Shown piece by piece: positions 61,101 through 64,000 of a DNA stretch of 64,000 nucleotides (positions are counted from its first letter, which is position 1; every line of letters starts with the position of its first letter). Source of the stretch: Zoroaster sp. YZ-2022 (taxonomy: Eukaryota; Echinodermata; Asteroidea; Forcipulatida; Zoroasteridae); contig CM055831.1 of assembly GCA_029582265.1 (NCBI GenBank), positions 30,070,189 through 30,134,188 of the forward strand, written 5' to 3'. Under the pieces are notes generated by a model. It was not told the DNA's origin. It made no database searches and worked only from the letters and a program-made list of their open reading frames with translations. The translations under genes and the position numbers were made by a program.

Positions 61101-62597
61101 TCTTTGCCATGTCTTTTCTATTGATTGATGCCACTTTAATGTTATTTTTCCACACAATACAGTTTATTGCAACTTTTGAAACAGCCTCCAACTTTAATCT
61201 ACCTCTCATTAATCACAAACTAATCAACAGATTTAAACGAAATCAGTAAACATGTTGGAAAACATGCAAATCTACATGCTACTTTTTGAATTTTTAAAAT
61301 ACCTCTTACCTTTCTCGAGATATTTAAACAGTTGCTAGGGGGAACTCAGAAGTTGTGATGGGTGTATATGTTAATTCATAGCAGAATGAAACTTACCCTA
61401 TTTTTATACTTTATCTTTAAAATGTCTATGAAATGCAATTTTATGTAGATATATATTTTATTAATTGGCGTTGACCATGTGATCCTGCTGTGACATCACA
61501 GATTTGCTCATAAATATGCAAATAGTCATTAGCATACACACCCAAAAGTACCCACAAGTGATATCCACATGGATGCAGAGATGTCAGGATACTTTGAAGT
61601 TAAAAATCTATTTCATAGGCCCTTTGAAGGCCTTTAGCACTGAGCCAATTAGTTTCAACTAAGAACAAACAGCTGCCATGATGTGATACTTTATTACATT
61701 GACCTTGAGCTTGACCTCATTAGCATACAGGTCATGAACAGAAAGTATACGGTGCTCCTGAAGAGCCATTGATAGACAGTTTGAATATTACAGAGTTGAT
61801 GATGTGTTAACATCACACATTCACATACACACCTGTGTCGTCTCATGTTGATAAATAACCAATTTGTATGATTCTCAATATTTTCTCTCCATCAGCGTCC
61901 TGTTCTCCTACTTGCCTTTTTCACTCGGTCCAAGGATCTGCATCGGAAAGAACTTTGCTATGGTAAGCCTTTGATACTTTGAAGACATTAATTCATAAAC
62001 CCTCGCCCATCTGTAAAAAAAAATCAGTGGAATTGCAGATTTTGTATTGGGAAAGTGTAGCTAGCCTCTGCTAGGATAATTGCTAAATTATATGGGAATT
62101 CATGAAACTTCTTTTTATCACCCAATGCAAGAATTTCATTGATAATTAATCTGGTATTTACCAAAGTTATAACTATTAAAGGAATAATATCGTCACGATC
62201 AGAGCAGACTTTCAACAGGGCATGGAATCGGTGTCCTAGTTTAAGATAGACACAGTGACTGACAATTACTGGCTCATTTATGCAACAGCAATGGTAATAT
62301 GACCTTATCATGTGGGGTATTATTTTCAGTCACTGAGTTAATCTAAAACTAGCACTCCGATTCCATGCCCTGTTGATCGTGACAATATTCTCCCGTTTTG
62401 TATTACTACAGTTTTTAATTTGATTTTAATGTTGTTTTCTGTTCGTGGACTAGATTGAAGCCAAAATTCTACTGTGCAAGCTTCTCTCTACCTTTGACAT
62501 CACTCTGGATCCTAACCAGTCCCTGGATTTTAAACTCCAGGGGACCCTTCGCCCAAAGGACGGCTGTCTGGTCACTCTCAATCCTATCAAGACATAA
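35087..62597 (+). CDS. Cytochrome P450, CYP46 (cholesterol 24-hydroxylase)-like, whole gene span
   Basis: Thirteen exons join in phase to 512 codons plus TAA; mammalian CYP46A1 has 500 residues. Order: membrane anchor about residues 11-38, hinge LPGPK 47-51, C-helix W148/R152, I-helix AGQETT 323-328, K-helix E380-x2-R383, FDPDRF 432-437, heme loop FSLGPRICIG 451-460 with Cys458 as the iron ligand. Residues shared with CYP46A1 across the length, for example DFEDL, VLKESLRL and the heme loop, support the family call. The family hydroxylates sterols at the endoplasmic reticulum using P450 reductase; the substrate here is inferred. All introns are GT-AG. All key catalytic residues are present, so the gene looks functional. 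The splice model is mine and untested. Confidence 0.9.
35269..35710. mobile_element. MITE-N copy 2 with an extra terminal repeat
   Basis: AGAATGTCGTATCCGACCGC at the left and GCGGTCGGATACGACATTCT ending at 35630. An additional, diverged right end (GTGGTCGGATATGACATTCT) ends at 35710. It lies in intron 1, 22 bp beyond the exon 1 donor. Confidence 0.75.
36116..36232 (+). mobile_element. SINE-B fragment, tRNA-derived
   Basis: GGGCAAGCTCAG...GTCATGGGTTCGAATCCTGC with a perfect B box (GGTTCGAATCC), then GAGTCACCTGTGTGAA. It matches the minus-strand copy at 40195-40372 but has a shortened A-box region. Intron 1. Confidence 0.65.
36321..36490 (+). mobile_element. MITE-C copy 2, left half
   Basis: TTAGGCCAAAAAAAGT, CGATGTCCAATTGCAGCC, AAAATTACTGGGTCAATTGG, up to GGTATGAACGTTT. 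The right half is missing; repeat R1 begins right after. Confidence 0.7.
36492..37610 (+). repeat. Dispersed repeat R1, partner of inverted R2
   Basis: This 1.1-kb segment in intron 1 is present in reverse orientation at 43299-44402 in intron 4. Shared landmarks: TTTTGCATAGCAAAA, AAGGCTTTACTGTCGTTTGG, CAAAGTACGGTAACGCTACA-like, CGGACGTACCCC against CGTCCGACGTAC, GATTTCAAAAATG. The end CAGGGAA recalls hAT termini, but no target duplication was established. Confidence 0.75.
37715..37795 (+). CDS. P450 exon 2
   Basis: Completes His54 (CA|T) and encodes residues 55-80 plus TG of Trp81. FYSGHVWTVADAVKSRKMLI is followed by GDLFLEW, which lines up with GRVLQDVFLDW of mammalian CYP46A1. Acceptor GATGATGCAG|T, donor GAATG|GTAATT. 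81 nt; both phases fit exon 1 and exon 3. Confidence 0.82.
37805..38286. mobile_element. MITE-D copy 1, split by MITE-M
   Basis: Left part CGTCATGATCAGAGCAGACT...GGGCATGGAATCGGTG, right part CTAGCACTCCAATTCCATGC...CAATATTGCCC, with MITE-M at 37930-38234 between them. The uninterrupted relative is at 62177-62394. It starts about 10 bp after the exon 2 donor. Confidence 0.75.
37930..38234. mobile_element. piggyBac-like MITE-M inserted in MITE-D
   Basis: TTACCCTCCTACTATTACAA to AAAGTAGGAGGGTTAA. At the uninterrupted MITE-D site (62338-62341) the host reads CACTGAGTTAATCTAAA. Here it reads CACTGAGTTA|CCCTCC...GGAGGG|TTAATCTAAA, so the target was TTAA, the piggyBac target. Confidence 0.85.
39099..39472 (+). 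mobile_element. MITE-C copy 3 (intron 2)
   Basis: TTTAGGCCAAACAAAAAAAA to GACCAGAAACCAGAGATTTT and GGGGGCGTAA. Interior matches copy 1 closely. An inverted partner lies in intron 3 at 40829-41090. Confidence 0.75.
39978..40059 (+). CDS. P450 exon 3
   Basis: Completes Trp81 (TG|G) and encodes residues 82-108: CAEYGSVYVLIFFTRPLMIV then CSTEGVK. It aligns with [20 protein letters not shown] of CYP46A1 (beta-1 sheet region). Acceptor CTTTTGTTTTAG, donor AAA|GTAATT. Ends in phase 0. Confidence 0.85.
40195..40372 (-). mobile_element. SINE-B, tRNA-derived
   Basis: On the minus strand: GGGCAAGCTCGGTGGTCGAG, AGGTTAAGACGTCTGCAC, GGTTCGAATCCCGCCCGAG. A box TGGTCGAGAGG and B box GGTTCGAATCC are intact and the head resembles tRNA-Ser/Leu. 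The tail CACCGACGTG...GGGCAAAATTAAATCAATTA on the opposite end also occurs at 40795-40835 and 53449-53480, which suggests more tail fragments. Confidence 0.7.
40413..40765. repeat. Palindromic element between two TA microsatellites
   Basis: A TA run at 40413-40453 and another at 40733-40765 bound an inverted repeat: CACCTATAGGGCGACCG against CGGTCGCCCTATGTCC. Inside is a perfect 14-bp hairpin, GCGTTAAGGCGACC and GGTCGCCTTAACGC around a 6-base loop (40644-40677). Probably a TA-targeted MITE. Confidence 0.65.
40829..41090 (-). mobile_element. MITE-C copy 4, inverted (intron 3)
   Basis: Reverse complement of MITE-C: GGGACCAAATTTCCC, GGCTGCAATTGGAC, ending GAGACTTTTTTTTTGTGGCCTAA. Its distal end is truncated. 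Confidence 0.75.
41253..41504. mobile_element. MITE-E with TTAA ends
   Basis: TTAACCAGTTCGCGTCGG at the left and CCGACGAGAACTGGTTAA at the right form a 17-bp inverted repeat bounded by TTAA, again piggyBac-like. About 250 bp, no coding sequence. Confidence 0.7.
41615..41835. repeat. Cluster of inverted GCAACAAGGTCGTA motifs
   Basis: TGCAACAAGGTCGTA occurs in direct form at about 41620, 41645, 41691 (variant) and 41791, and as TACGACCTTGTTGCA at about 41757 and (variant) 41812. The cluster can fold into several alternative hairpins. It ends about 50 bp before exon 4. Confidence 0.75.
41888..42048 (+). CDS. P450 exon 4: B'-C region
   Basis: Residues 109-161 plus two bases of Lys162. RFLGSGLVTEINHDIWAVRR aligns with [20 protein letters not shown] of CYP46A1; W148-x3-R152 is the C-helix motif that contacts heme propionate in P450s. 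Acceptor CATTCCATTCAG, donor AA|GTAAGG. Confidence 0.9.
42170..42345. repeat. Short tandem repeat, about 53 bp, 3-4 copies
   Basis: Unit: TTTACCATTGGCAACTTTAG, TCACAACACACATACCCCCT, CTGTTGC. Sits in intron 4, about 120 bp after the exon 4 donor. Confidence 0.85.
43299..44402 (-). repeat. Dispersed repeat R2, inverted relative to R1
   Basis: Reverse-complement counterpart of 36492-37610, in intron 4. It ends TTTTGCTATGCAAAATTTTT...GTTCCCTG, mirroring the start of R1. The extra left part (43150-43298) has no match in R1. Confidence 0.75.
44427..44459. repeat. (TTA)n microsatellite
   Basis: About eleven ATT/TTA units following TATATAAGTCCATATTATT, which resembles a SINE-A tail; the rest of that SINE is not present. 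Confidence 0.85.
44835..44973 (+). CDS. P450 exon 5: D-E helices
   Basis: Completes Lys162 and encodes residues 163-208 (YLRQSISQFNDCADLMIKRL...LDELNKVTLDVVAK). Aligns with the AMDILAKAAFG-preceding part of CYP46A1. Acceptor TTTTTTTCTTGCAG, donor AAG|GTATTC. Phase 0 at the end. Confidence 0.88.
45064..45090. repeat. Perfect 12-bp hairpin in intron 5
   Basis: CCTGTCTATATC, loop AAG, GATATAGACAGG. Just downstream is a small TIR element (GAAGATCTGACGTCA at 45143 and TGACGTCAGATCTTC at 45266). Confidence 0.7.
45484..45597 (+). CDS. P450 exon 6: F-helix region
   Basis: Residues 209-246, VAFGCELDIMGDGLSPFTEA...VKTESPFMK, matching AKAAFGMETS-type E/F-helix sequence of CYP46A1. Acceptor GATTTTCTAG, donor AAG|GTGTGA. 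The last nine bases (TTCATGAAG) with this donor are repeated downstream in the intron. Confidence 0.88.
45598..45936. repeat. 49-bp tandem repeat duplicating the exon 6 end and donor
   Basis: Exact 49-bp units: GTGTGAATAAAGAATGTTCT, TAACCCTCCTGTACTCTTAG, then TTCATGAAG. Full extra copies of TTCATGAAG lie at 45638, 45687, 45736, 45785, 45834 and 45883; a partial one is at 45932. Each is preceded by a pyrimidine-containing tract ending in AG and followed by GTGTGA. The TTAACCCTCCTGTACT part resembles the MITE-M end. Confidence 0.95.
46185..52065. repeat. 88-bp satellite in intron 6, about 53 copies (interrupted)
   Basis: Unit: GTACCATTTGACAACTGTCT, GTTTATGAATGGTGGATAAG, CTGTGTAGATAACAGTACCA, TGTACAGTTTAGATGCATTC, ACCGCACA. 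Units start at 46271, 46359 and so on in 88-bp steps. A hAT-like element splits it at 50490-51663. Variants (CACACA or CGCACA; GTGCCATG; GTGGATAACAGTACCGTG) recur in blocks, indicating amplification of multi-unit segments. 88 is not a multiple of three and the array is intronic. Confidence 0.96.
50490..51663. mobile_element. hAT-like non-autonomous element in the 88-bp satellite
   Basis: Ends CAGGGTTGT and ACAACCCTG are inverted. The 8-bp target duplication CATACACC is exact at 50482-50489 and 51664-51671. Next to the ends, ACGCCGGTCGGCGCCGGTCG and TTAGCCGGCACTCAATTTGG are GC-rich. An unrecognised 90-codon minus-strand frame (50931-51203) could be a residue of a coding region. No transposase motif is visible. 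Confidence 0.88.
52109..52396 (-). mobile_element. SINE-A, internally deleted
   Basis: Reverse complement of SINE-A: AATAATAATGTAGACTTATA, CTCCCTGGGGAGTATACAGC, GTGTCTTGCTCAAGGACACA, ending at the tRNA head (CGCTCGACCATGGCACTCC). Two internal segments are missing. Confidence 0.8.
52504..52841. mobile_element. Foldback element (mariner-like ends), intron 6
   Basis: TATACTGAACAGCAAAAGAA at the left and TTGTTTTGCTGTTCAGTATA at the right. The two halves are nearly complementary throughout (for example CAATTTGTGAGCTGAAAGTG and CACTTTCAGCTCACAAATTG), with arms of about 150 bp. TA at both borders fits Tc1/mariner-type MITEs. Transcribed within intron 6 it would form a long hairpin. Confidence 0.8.
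53101..53332 (+). CDS. P450 exon 7: G-H helices to start of I-helix
   Basis: Residues 247-323 plus one base of Gly324. YSPFKAARDFRRKVREACKL aligns with the [20 protein letters not shown] part of CYP46A1. LAAIQRGDDVPPDILSYL and MENILDDFVTLFIAG follow, the latter leading into the I-helix. Acceptor TTTATGAATACAG (chosen over a second AG 5 bp on because it keeps phase and length). Donor GCAG|GTAGAA. Confidence 0.9.
53590..53826. repeat. Foldback element in intron 7, upstream of exon 8
   Basis: AAGTAAGACTTATTGCGGTG, ACACCATGTGAAATTCTC and GTTCTGAAAAGAACTGGAGG are mirrored by CCTCCAGTTCTTTTCAGAAC, GAGAATTTCACATGGTGT and AGTCTTACTTAT. Arms of about 100 bp around ACGATCTCCTGAAGATGATC. It lies about 310 bp before exon 8a. 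Confidence 0.8.
54136..54208 (+). CDS. P450 exon 8a: I-helix oxygen-activation motif
   Basis: Completes Gly324 (G|GT), residues 325-347, plus AG of Arg348: QETTANVLSSCLLQLGLYPE ILY. Together with exon 7 it creates AGQETT, the I-helix motif in which acidic and threonine residues deliver protons to the bound oxygen. Acceptor TTTTTTTGACTTTGTAG, donor ACAG|GTGACT. 73 nt. A second copy follows at 54269. Confidence 0.88.
54269..54341 (+). CDS. P450 exon 8b: duplicate of exon 8a
   Basis: Lies 133 bp downstream of 8a and encodes the identical 23 residues. The four base differences (ACG/ACA; CTTCTA/TTGCTT) are all synonymous. Acceptor GACTCTTGACCTTGTAG and donor ACAG|GTGACT are intact. At 73 nt, including both copies or neither shifts the frame, so the pair would have to be mutually exclusive. 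The intron between them would be only 60 bp. Could also be a recent duplication not yet decayed, or an assembly artefact. Confidence 0.7.
54436..54660 (-). mobile_element. MITE-C copy 5, partial
   Basis: TAAGGCCAAAAAGAAAAAAT, CTCTGGTTTCTGGTC, GGCCTCAAAATCGGTGCGGT, GTATGGTGGCCAAGAGAGGC, breaking off in the middle. Intron 8. Confidence 0.7.
54812..54896 (+). CDS. P450 exon 9: J helix to K helix
   Basis: Completes Arg348 (AG|A) and encodes LKNEVDSIVGDNTTVDFEDL PKLHYMTA (349-376). DFEDL is shared with mammalian CYP46A1. Acceptor TATCAACTCAG, donor GCG|GTATGT. Confidence 0.9.
55037..55810. mobile_element. MITE-N copy 3, interrupted by a SINE
   Basis: AGAATGTTGTATCTAACCAC at the left, GCGGTTGGATACGACATTCT at the right. 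The interior matches copies 1 and 2 but is split by SINE-A at 55107-55470. A duplicated TACCCAGTAAT follows the SINE. Confidence 0.75.
55107..55470 (+). mobile_element. SINE-A, near full length
   Basis: tRNA-derived head GGGGTGCCGTGGCTGAGCGG with A box TGGCTGAGCGG and B box GGTTCGAATCC. Then ACTTGTGTCCCTGAG, CACCCAGGAGTATAAATGG, CTGTATACTCCCCAGGGAGC and a TTA-rich end. Nested inside MITE-N copy 3 in intron 9. Confidence 0.85.
55811..56725. other. Intron 9 remainder, no gene
   Basis: Contains a MITE-D end fragment (56153-56205, CAATTCCATGCCCTTTCGAA to GATATTGCCCCTTTAA). A 137-codon minus-strand frame at 56226-56639 has no recognisable domain and probably arises by chance in GC-richer TE sequence. 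Confidence 0.4.
56726..56836 (+). CDS. P450 exon 10: K-helix ExxR
   Basis: Residues 377-413: VLKESLRLFPPAGGTVRQTA EEVYINGHRIPAKTSCI. E380 and R383 form the invariant ExxR salt-bridge pair of P450s. Acceptor GGTTACTTTTCAG, donor ATA|GTAAGA. 111 nt, phase 0 on both sides. Confidence 0.93.
56893..57252 (-). mobile_element. MITE-C copy 6, rearranged
   Basis: Parts of MITE-C in reverse orientation but in scrambled order: CGCATTATTGGAACCGGACC, CTAAGGCCAAGAAAAAACAC, GGCCTCACAAATTGGGCAAA, AATTCCAATCGATCCAGCAA. Probably two nested or recombined copies. Intron 10. Confidence 0.6.
57764..57852 (+). CDS. P450 exon 11: PERF-type motif
   Basis: Residues 414-442 plus CA of His443: VSFYCLSRLEENFKDPLQFD PDRFTHHDE. 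FDPDRF (432-437) is the meander motif whose Arg closes the E-R-R triad. Acceptor TTCTTTTACACAG, donor CA|GTAAGT. Confidence 0.92.
58110..58496 (-). mobile_element. SINE-A, full length
   Basis: Starts with the AAT-rich tail, then GTGGACTTATATAGTGCACG, GTGTCTTGCTCAAGGACACA. It ends in the tRNA head (AACCGCTCAACCATGGCACTCC read on the + strand). Intron 11. Confidence 0.85.
58556..58615 (-). ncRNA. tRNA-like sequence, probably a pseudogene or SINE head
   Basis: On the minus strand GTTGGTGGCTCAGCGGGTTA carries an A box and CCCAGTTCAAATCCTGGGG a B box with a paired T stem. The acceptor stem does not close, so a functional tRNA is unlikely. Confidence 0.35.
58995..59140 (-). mobile_element. SINE-A head fragment
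   Basis: AAGCAATTATGGTTAAGTGT, CTTGCTCAAGGACACAAG and the tRNA head ending GACCGCTCGGCCACGACACTCC. The 3' half is missing. Confidence 0.75.
59745..60093 (+). mobile_element. SINE-A, best full-length copy
   Basis: Head GGAGTGTCGTGGCCGAGCGG, A box TGGCCGAGCGG, perfect B box GGTTCGAATCC, then CTTGAGCAAGACACTTAACC, CACCCAGGGGTTAAATGGGT, CTGTATACTCCCCAGGGAGC, GGTATATAAGTCCACACATT and a TTA repeat tail. The head resembles tRNA-Leu/Ser. Intron 11. Confidence 0.9.
60477..61370. mobile_element. Large foldback element in intron 11
   Basis: TATATACACCCATCACAACT near 60477 and AGTTGTGATGGGTGTATAT near 61351 are inverted ends. Internal mirrored pairs such as CTCCCCCTA/TAGGGGGA and AATACAG/CACACAATACAGTTTATT versus AACTGCATTGTGTGG show arms of about 250 bp with clear divergence. 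Confidence 0.65.
61371..61895. other. Intron 11 end, no gene
   Basis: Nothing recognisable apart from ordinary AT-rich sequence and the polypyrimidine tract before exon 12. Confidence 0.4.
61896..61962 (+). CDS. P450 exon 12: heme-binding loop
   Basis: Completes His443 and encodes VLFSYLPFSLGPRICIGKNF AM (444-465). FSLGPRICIG matches F-x2-G-x-R-x-C-x-G exactly; Cys458 is the axial heme thiolate. Acceptor TTTTCTCTCCATCAG, donor ATG|GTAAGC. Confidence 0.95.
62177..62394. mobile_element. MITE-D copy 2, uninterrupted (intron 12)
   Basis: CGTCACGATCAGAGCAGACT, CAACAGGGCATGGAATCGGT at the left; ACTAGCACTCCGATTCCATG, TTGATCGTGACAATATTC at the right. The TTAA at 62338-62341 is the unfilled counterpart of the MITE-M site in MITE-D copy 1. 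Confidence 0.75.
62454..62597 (+). CDS. P450 exon 13: C-terminus and stop
   Basis: Residues 466-512 and TAA. IEAKILLCKLLSTFDITLDP NQ... then LRPKDGCLVTLNPIKT aligns with the C-terminal beta-sheet of CYP46A1 ([20 protein letters not shown]...LKPLDPVLCTLRPR). Acceptor CTGTTCGTGGACTAG. Confidence 0.93.
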   Translation: MEAKILLCKLLSTFDITLDPNQSLDFKLQGTLRPKDGCLVTLNPIKT

Positions 62598-62868
62598 ATG
62601 GCCAACCATTGGCAGATGATTGTTCAAATTTTATCCAAGATATTTATCCTGTCTGATGTAATTCCAACATAAACCACGCCCACTTCACACGTGCTGGCTC
62701 CAACGATCATCAGAAGCCCATTGGAATTGCACTGTCTACCCTTTTTTTTAAGGATTTACGCCAGAAATTAGAAAGCTTGAAACACAAAGCGTTATTAACA
62801 AAGTATATTTCTGCCTCAAGAATCGCTTTTGAATGTTAAAATCAAGGAATTTAGGTTAAAATTACAGA
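62598..62868 (+). other. 3' UTR / downstream flank of the P450 gene
   Basis: No AATAAA or ATTAAA was found before the satellite. A weak CATAAA lies at about 62671. The true poly(A) site cannot be assigned from sequence. Confidence 0.35.
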
Positions 62869-64000
62869 CAACGGTATGCCAGCTTTGGAATAGGAAGTAG
62901 CAAATAGAATACGCGTACTACCAATGCGCACACATATTATATATCAACTTACAAACAGGACAGCGAAGATACCCATTACACACAACGGTATGCCAGCTTT
63001 GGAATAGGAAGTAGCAAATAGAATACGCGTACTACCAATGCGCACGCATATTATATATCAACTTACAAACAGGACAGCGAAGATACCCATTACACACAAC
63101 GGTATGCCAGCTTTGGAATAGGAAGTAGCAAATAGAATACGCGTACTACCAATGCGCACGCATATTATATATCAACTTACAAACAGGACAGCGAAGATAC
63201 CCATTACACAACGGTATGCCAGCTTTGGAATAGGAAGTAGCAAATAGAATACGCGTACTACCAATGCGCACGCATATTATATATCAACTTACAAACAGGA
63301 CAGCGAAGATACCCATTACACACAACGGTATGCCAGCTTTGGAATAGGAAGTAGCAAATAGAATACGCGTACTACCAATGCGCGCACATATTATATATCA
63401 ACTTACAAACATGACAGCGAAGATACCCATTACACACAACGGTATGCCAGCTTTGGAATAGGAAGTAGCCAATAGAATACGCCACTACCAATGCGTGCAT
63501 ATTATATATCAACTTACAAACAGGACAGCGAAGATACCCATTACACACAACGGTATGCCAGCTTTGGAATAGGAAGTAGCAAATAGAATACGCGTCACTA
63601 CCAATGCGCGCATATTATATATCAACTTACAAACAGGACAGCTGAAGATACCCATTACACACAACGGTATTCCAGCTTTGGAATATGAAGTAGCAAATAG
63701 AATACGCATTTACCAATGCGCACGCATATTATATATCAACTTACAAACAGGACAGCGAAGATACCCATTACACACAACGGTATGCCAGCTTTGGAATAGG
63801 AAGTAGCAAATAGAATACGCGTACTACCAATGCGTACGCATATTATATATCAACTTACAAACAGGACAGTGAAGATACCCATTACACACAACGGTATGCC
63901 AGCTTTGGAATATGAAGTAGCAAATAGAATACACGTACTACCAATGCGTACGCATATTATATATCAACTTACAAACAGGACAGCGAAGATACCCATTACA
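62869..64000. repeat. 114-bp tandem repeat, about 10 copies, continues past the window
   Basis: Unit: ACGGTATGCCAGCTTTGGAA, TAGGAAGTAGCAAATAGAAT, ACGCGTACTACCAATGCGCA, CGCATATTATATATCAACTT, ACAAACAGGACAGCGAAGAT, ACCCATTACACACA. Units start at 62871, 62985, 63099 and so on. ATTGCGCATGCG-type alternations and ACGCGT add local CpG. Confidence 0.95.

Overview
The window is repeat-dense, AT-rich eukaryotic DNA. It carries one recognisable intact host gene, a cytochrome P450 of the CYP46 (cholesterol 24-hydroxylase-like) type on the + strand. I assembled 13 coding exons from 35087 to 62597. They have GT-AG introns, consistent phases, 512 codons and one stop. A clear CYP46-type P450, tRNA-derived SINEs ending in a TTA-rich tail, and Helitron-like elements with internal satellites and a TTC tract together suggest a marine invertebrate, probably a deuterostome such as an echinoderm. 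That placement is inference; nothing in the sequence names a species.

Layout. 1-2340: a tandem array of about nine tRNA-like units between two direct repeats. 2508-6348 and 7112-16814: non-autonomous Helitron/Helentron-like elements (5' hairpin with AGGTGTTCGG, TTC tract, about 145-bp satellite, 3' hairpin, CTAGT), the second block being six units head to tail. One TTC tract has grown to about 151 units and adjoins a 5'-truncated Tx1/L1-like LINE. 16815-23000: mostly non-coding, with MITEs and diverged local duplications, one of which supplies an empty site for the first Helitron-like insertion. 23012-31290: five consecutive tandem-repeat arrays (100, 84, 11, 81 and 46 bp periods). 31290-34900: AT-rich, no convincing gene. 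35087-62597: the P450 gene, whose introns are packed with SINEs, MITEs, foldback elements and an 88-bp satellite of about 53 copies that is itself split by a hAT element with an 8-bp target duplication. 62870-64000: a 114-bp satellite running off the window.

The gene itself has three unusual points. The exon encoding the oxygen-activation I-helix motif (exon 8) is present twice, 133 bp apart; the copies differ at four bases, all silent, and each is 73 nt, so only inclusion of exactly one keeps the frame. The 3' end of exon 6 seeds a 49-bp intronic tandem repeat, each unit of which carries AG|TTCATGAAG|GT, a potential in-frame 9-nt microexon. Exons 2-4 (324 nt, frame-neutral) lie between two 1.1-kb inverted repeat copies, an arrangement known to favour exon circularisation or skipping. 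None of these splicing outcomes can be shown without RNA data.
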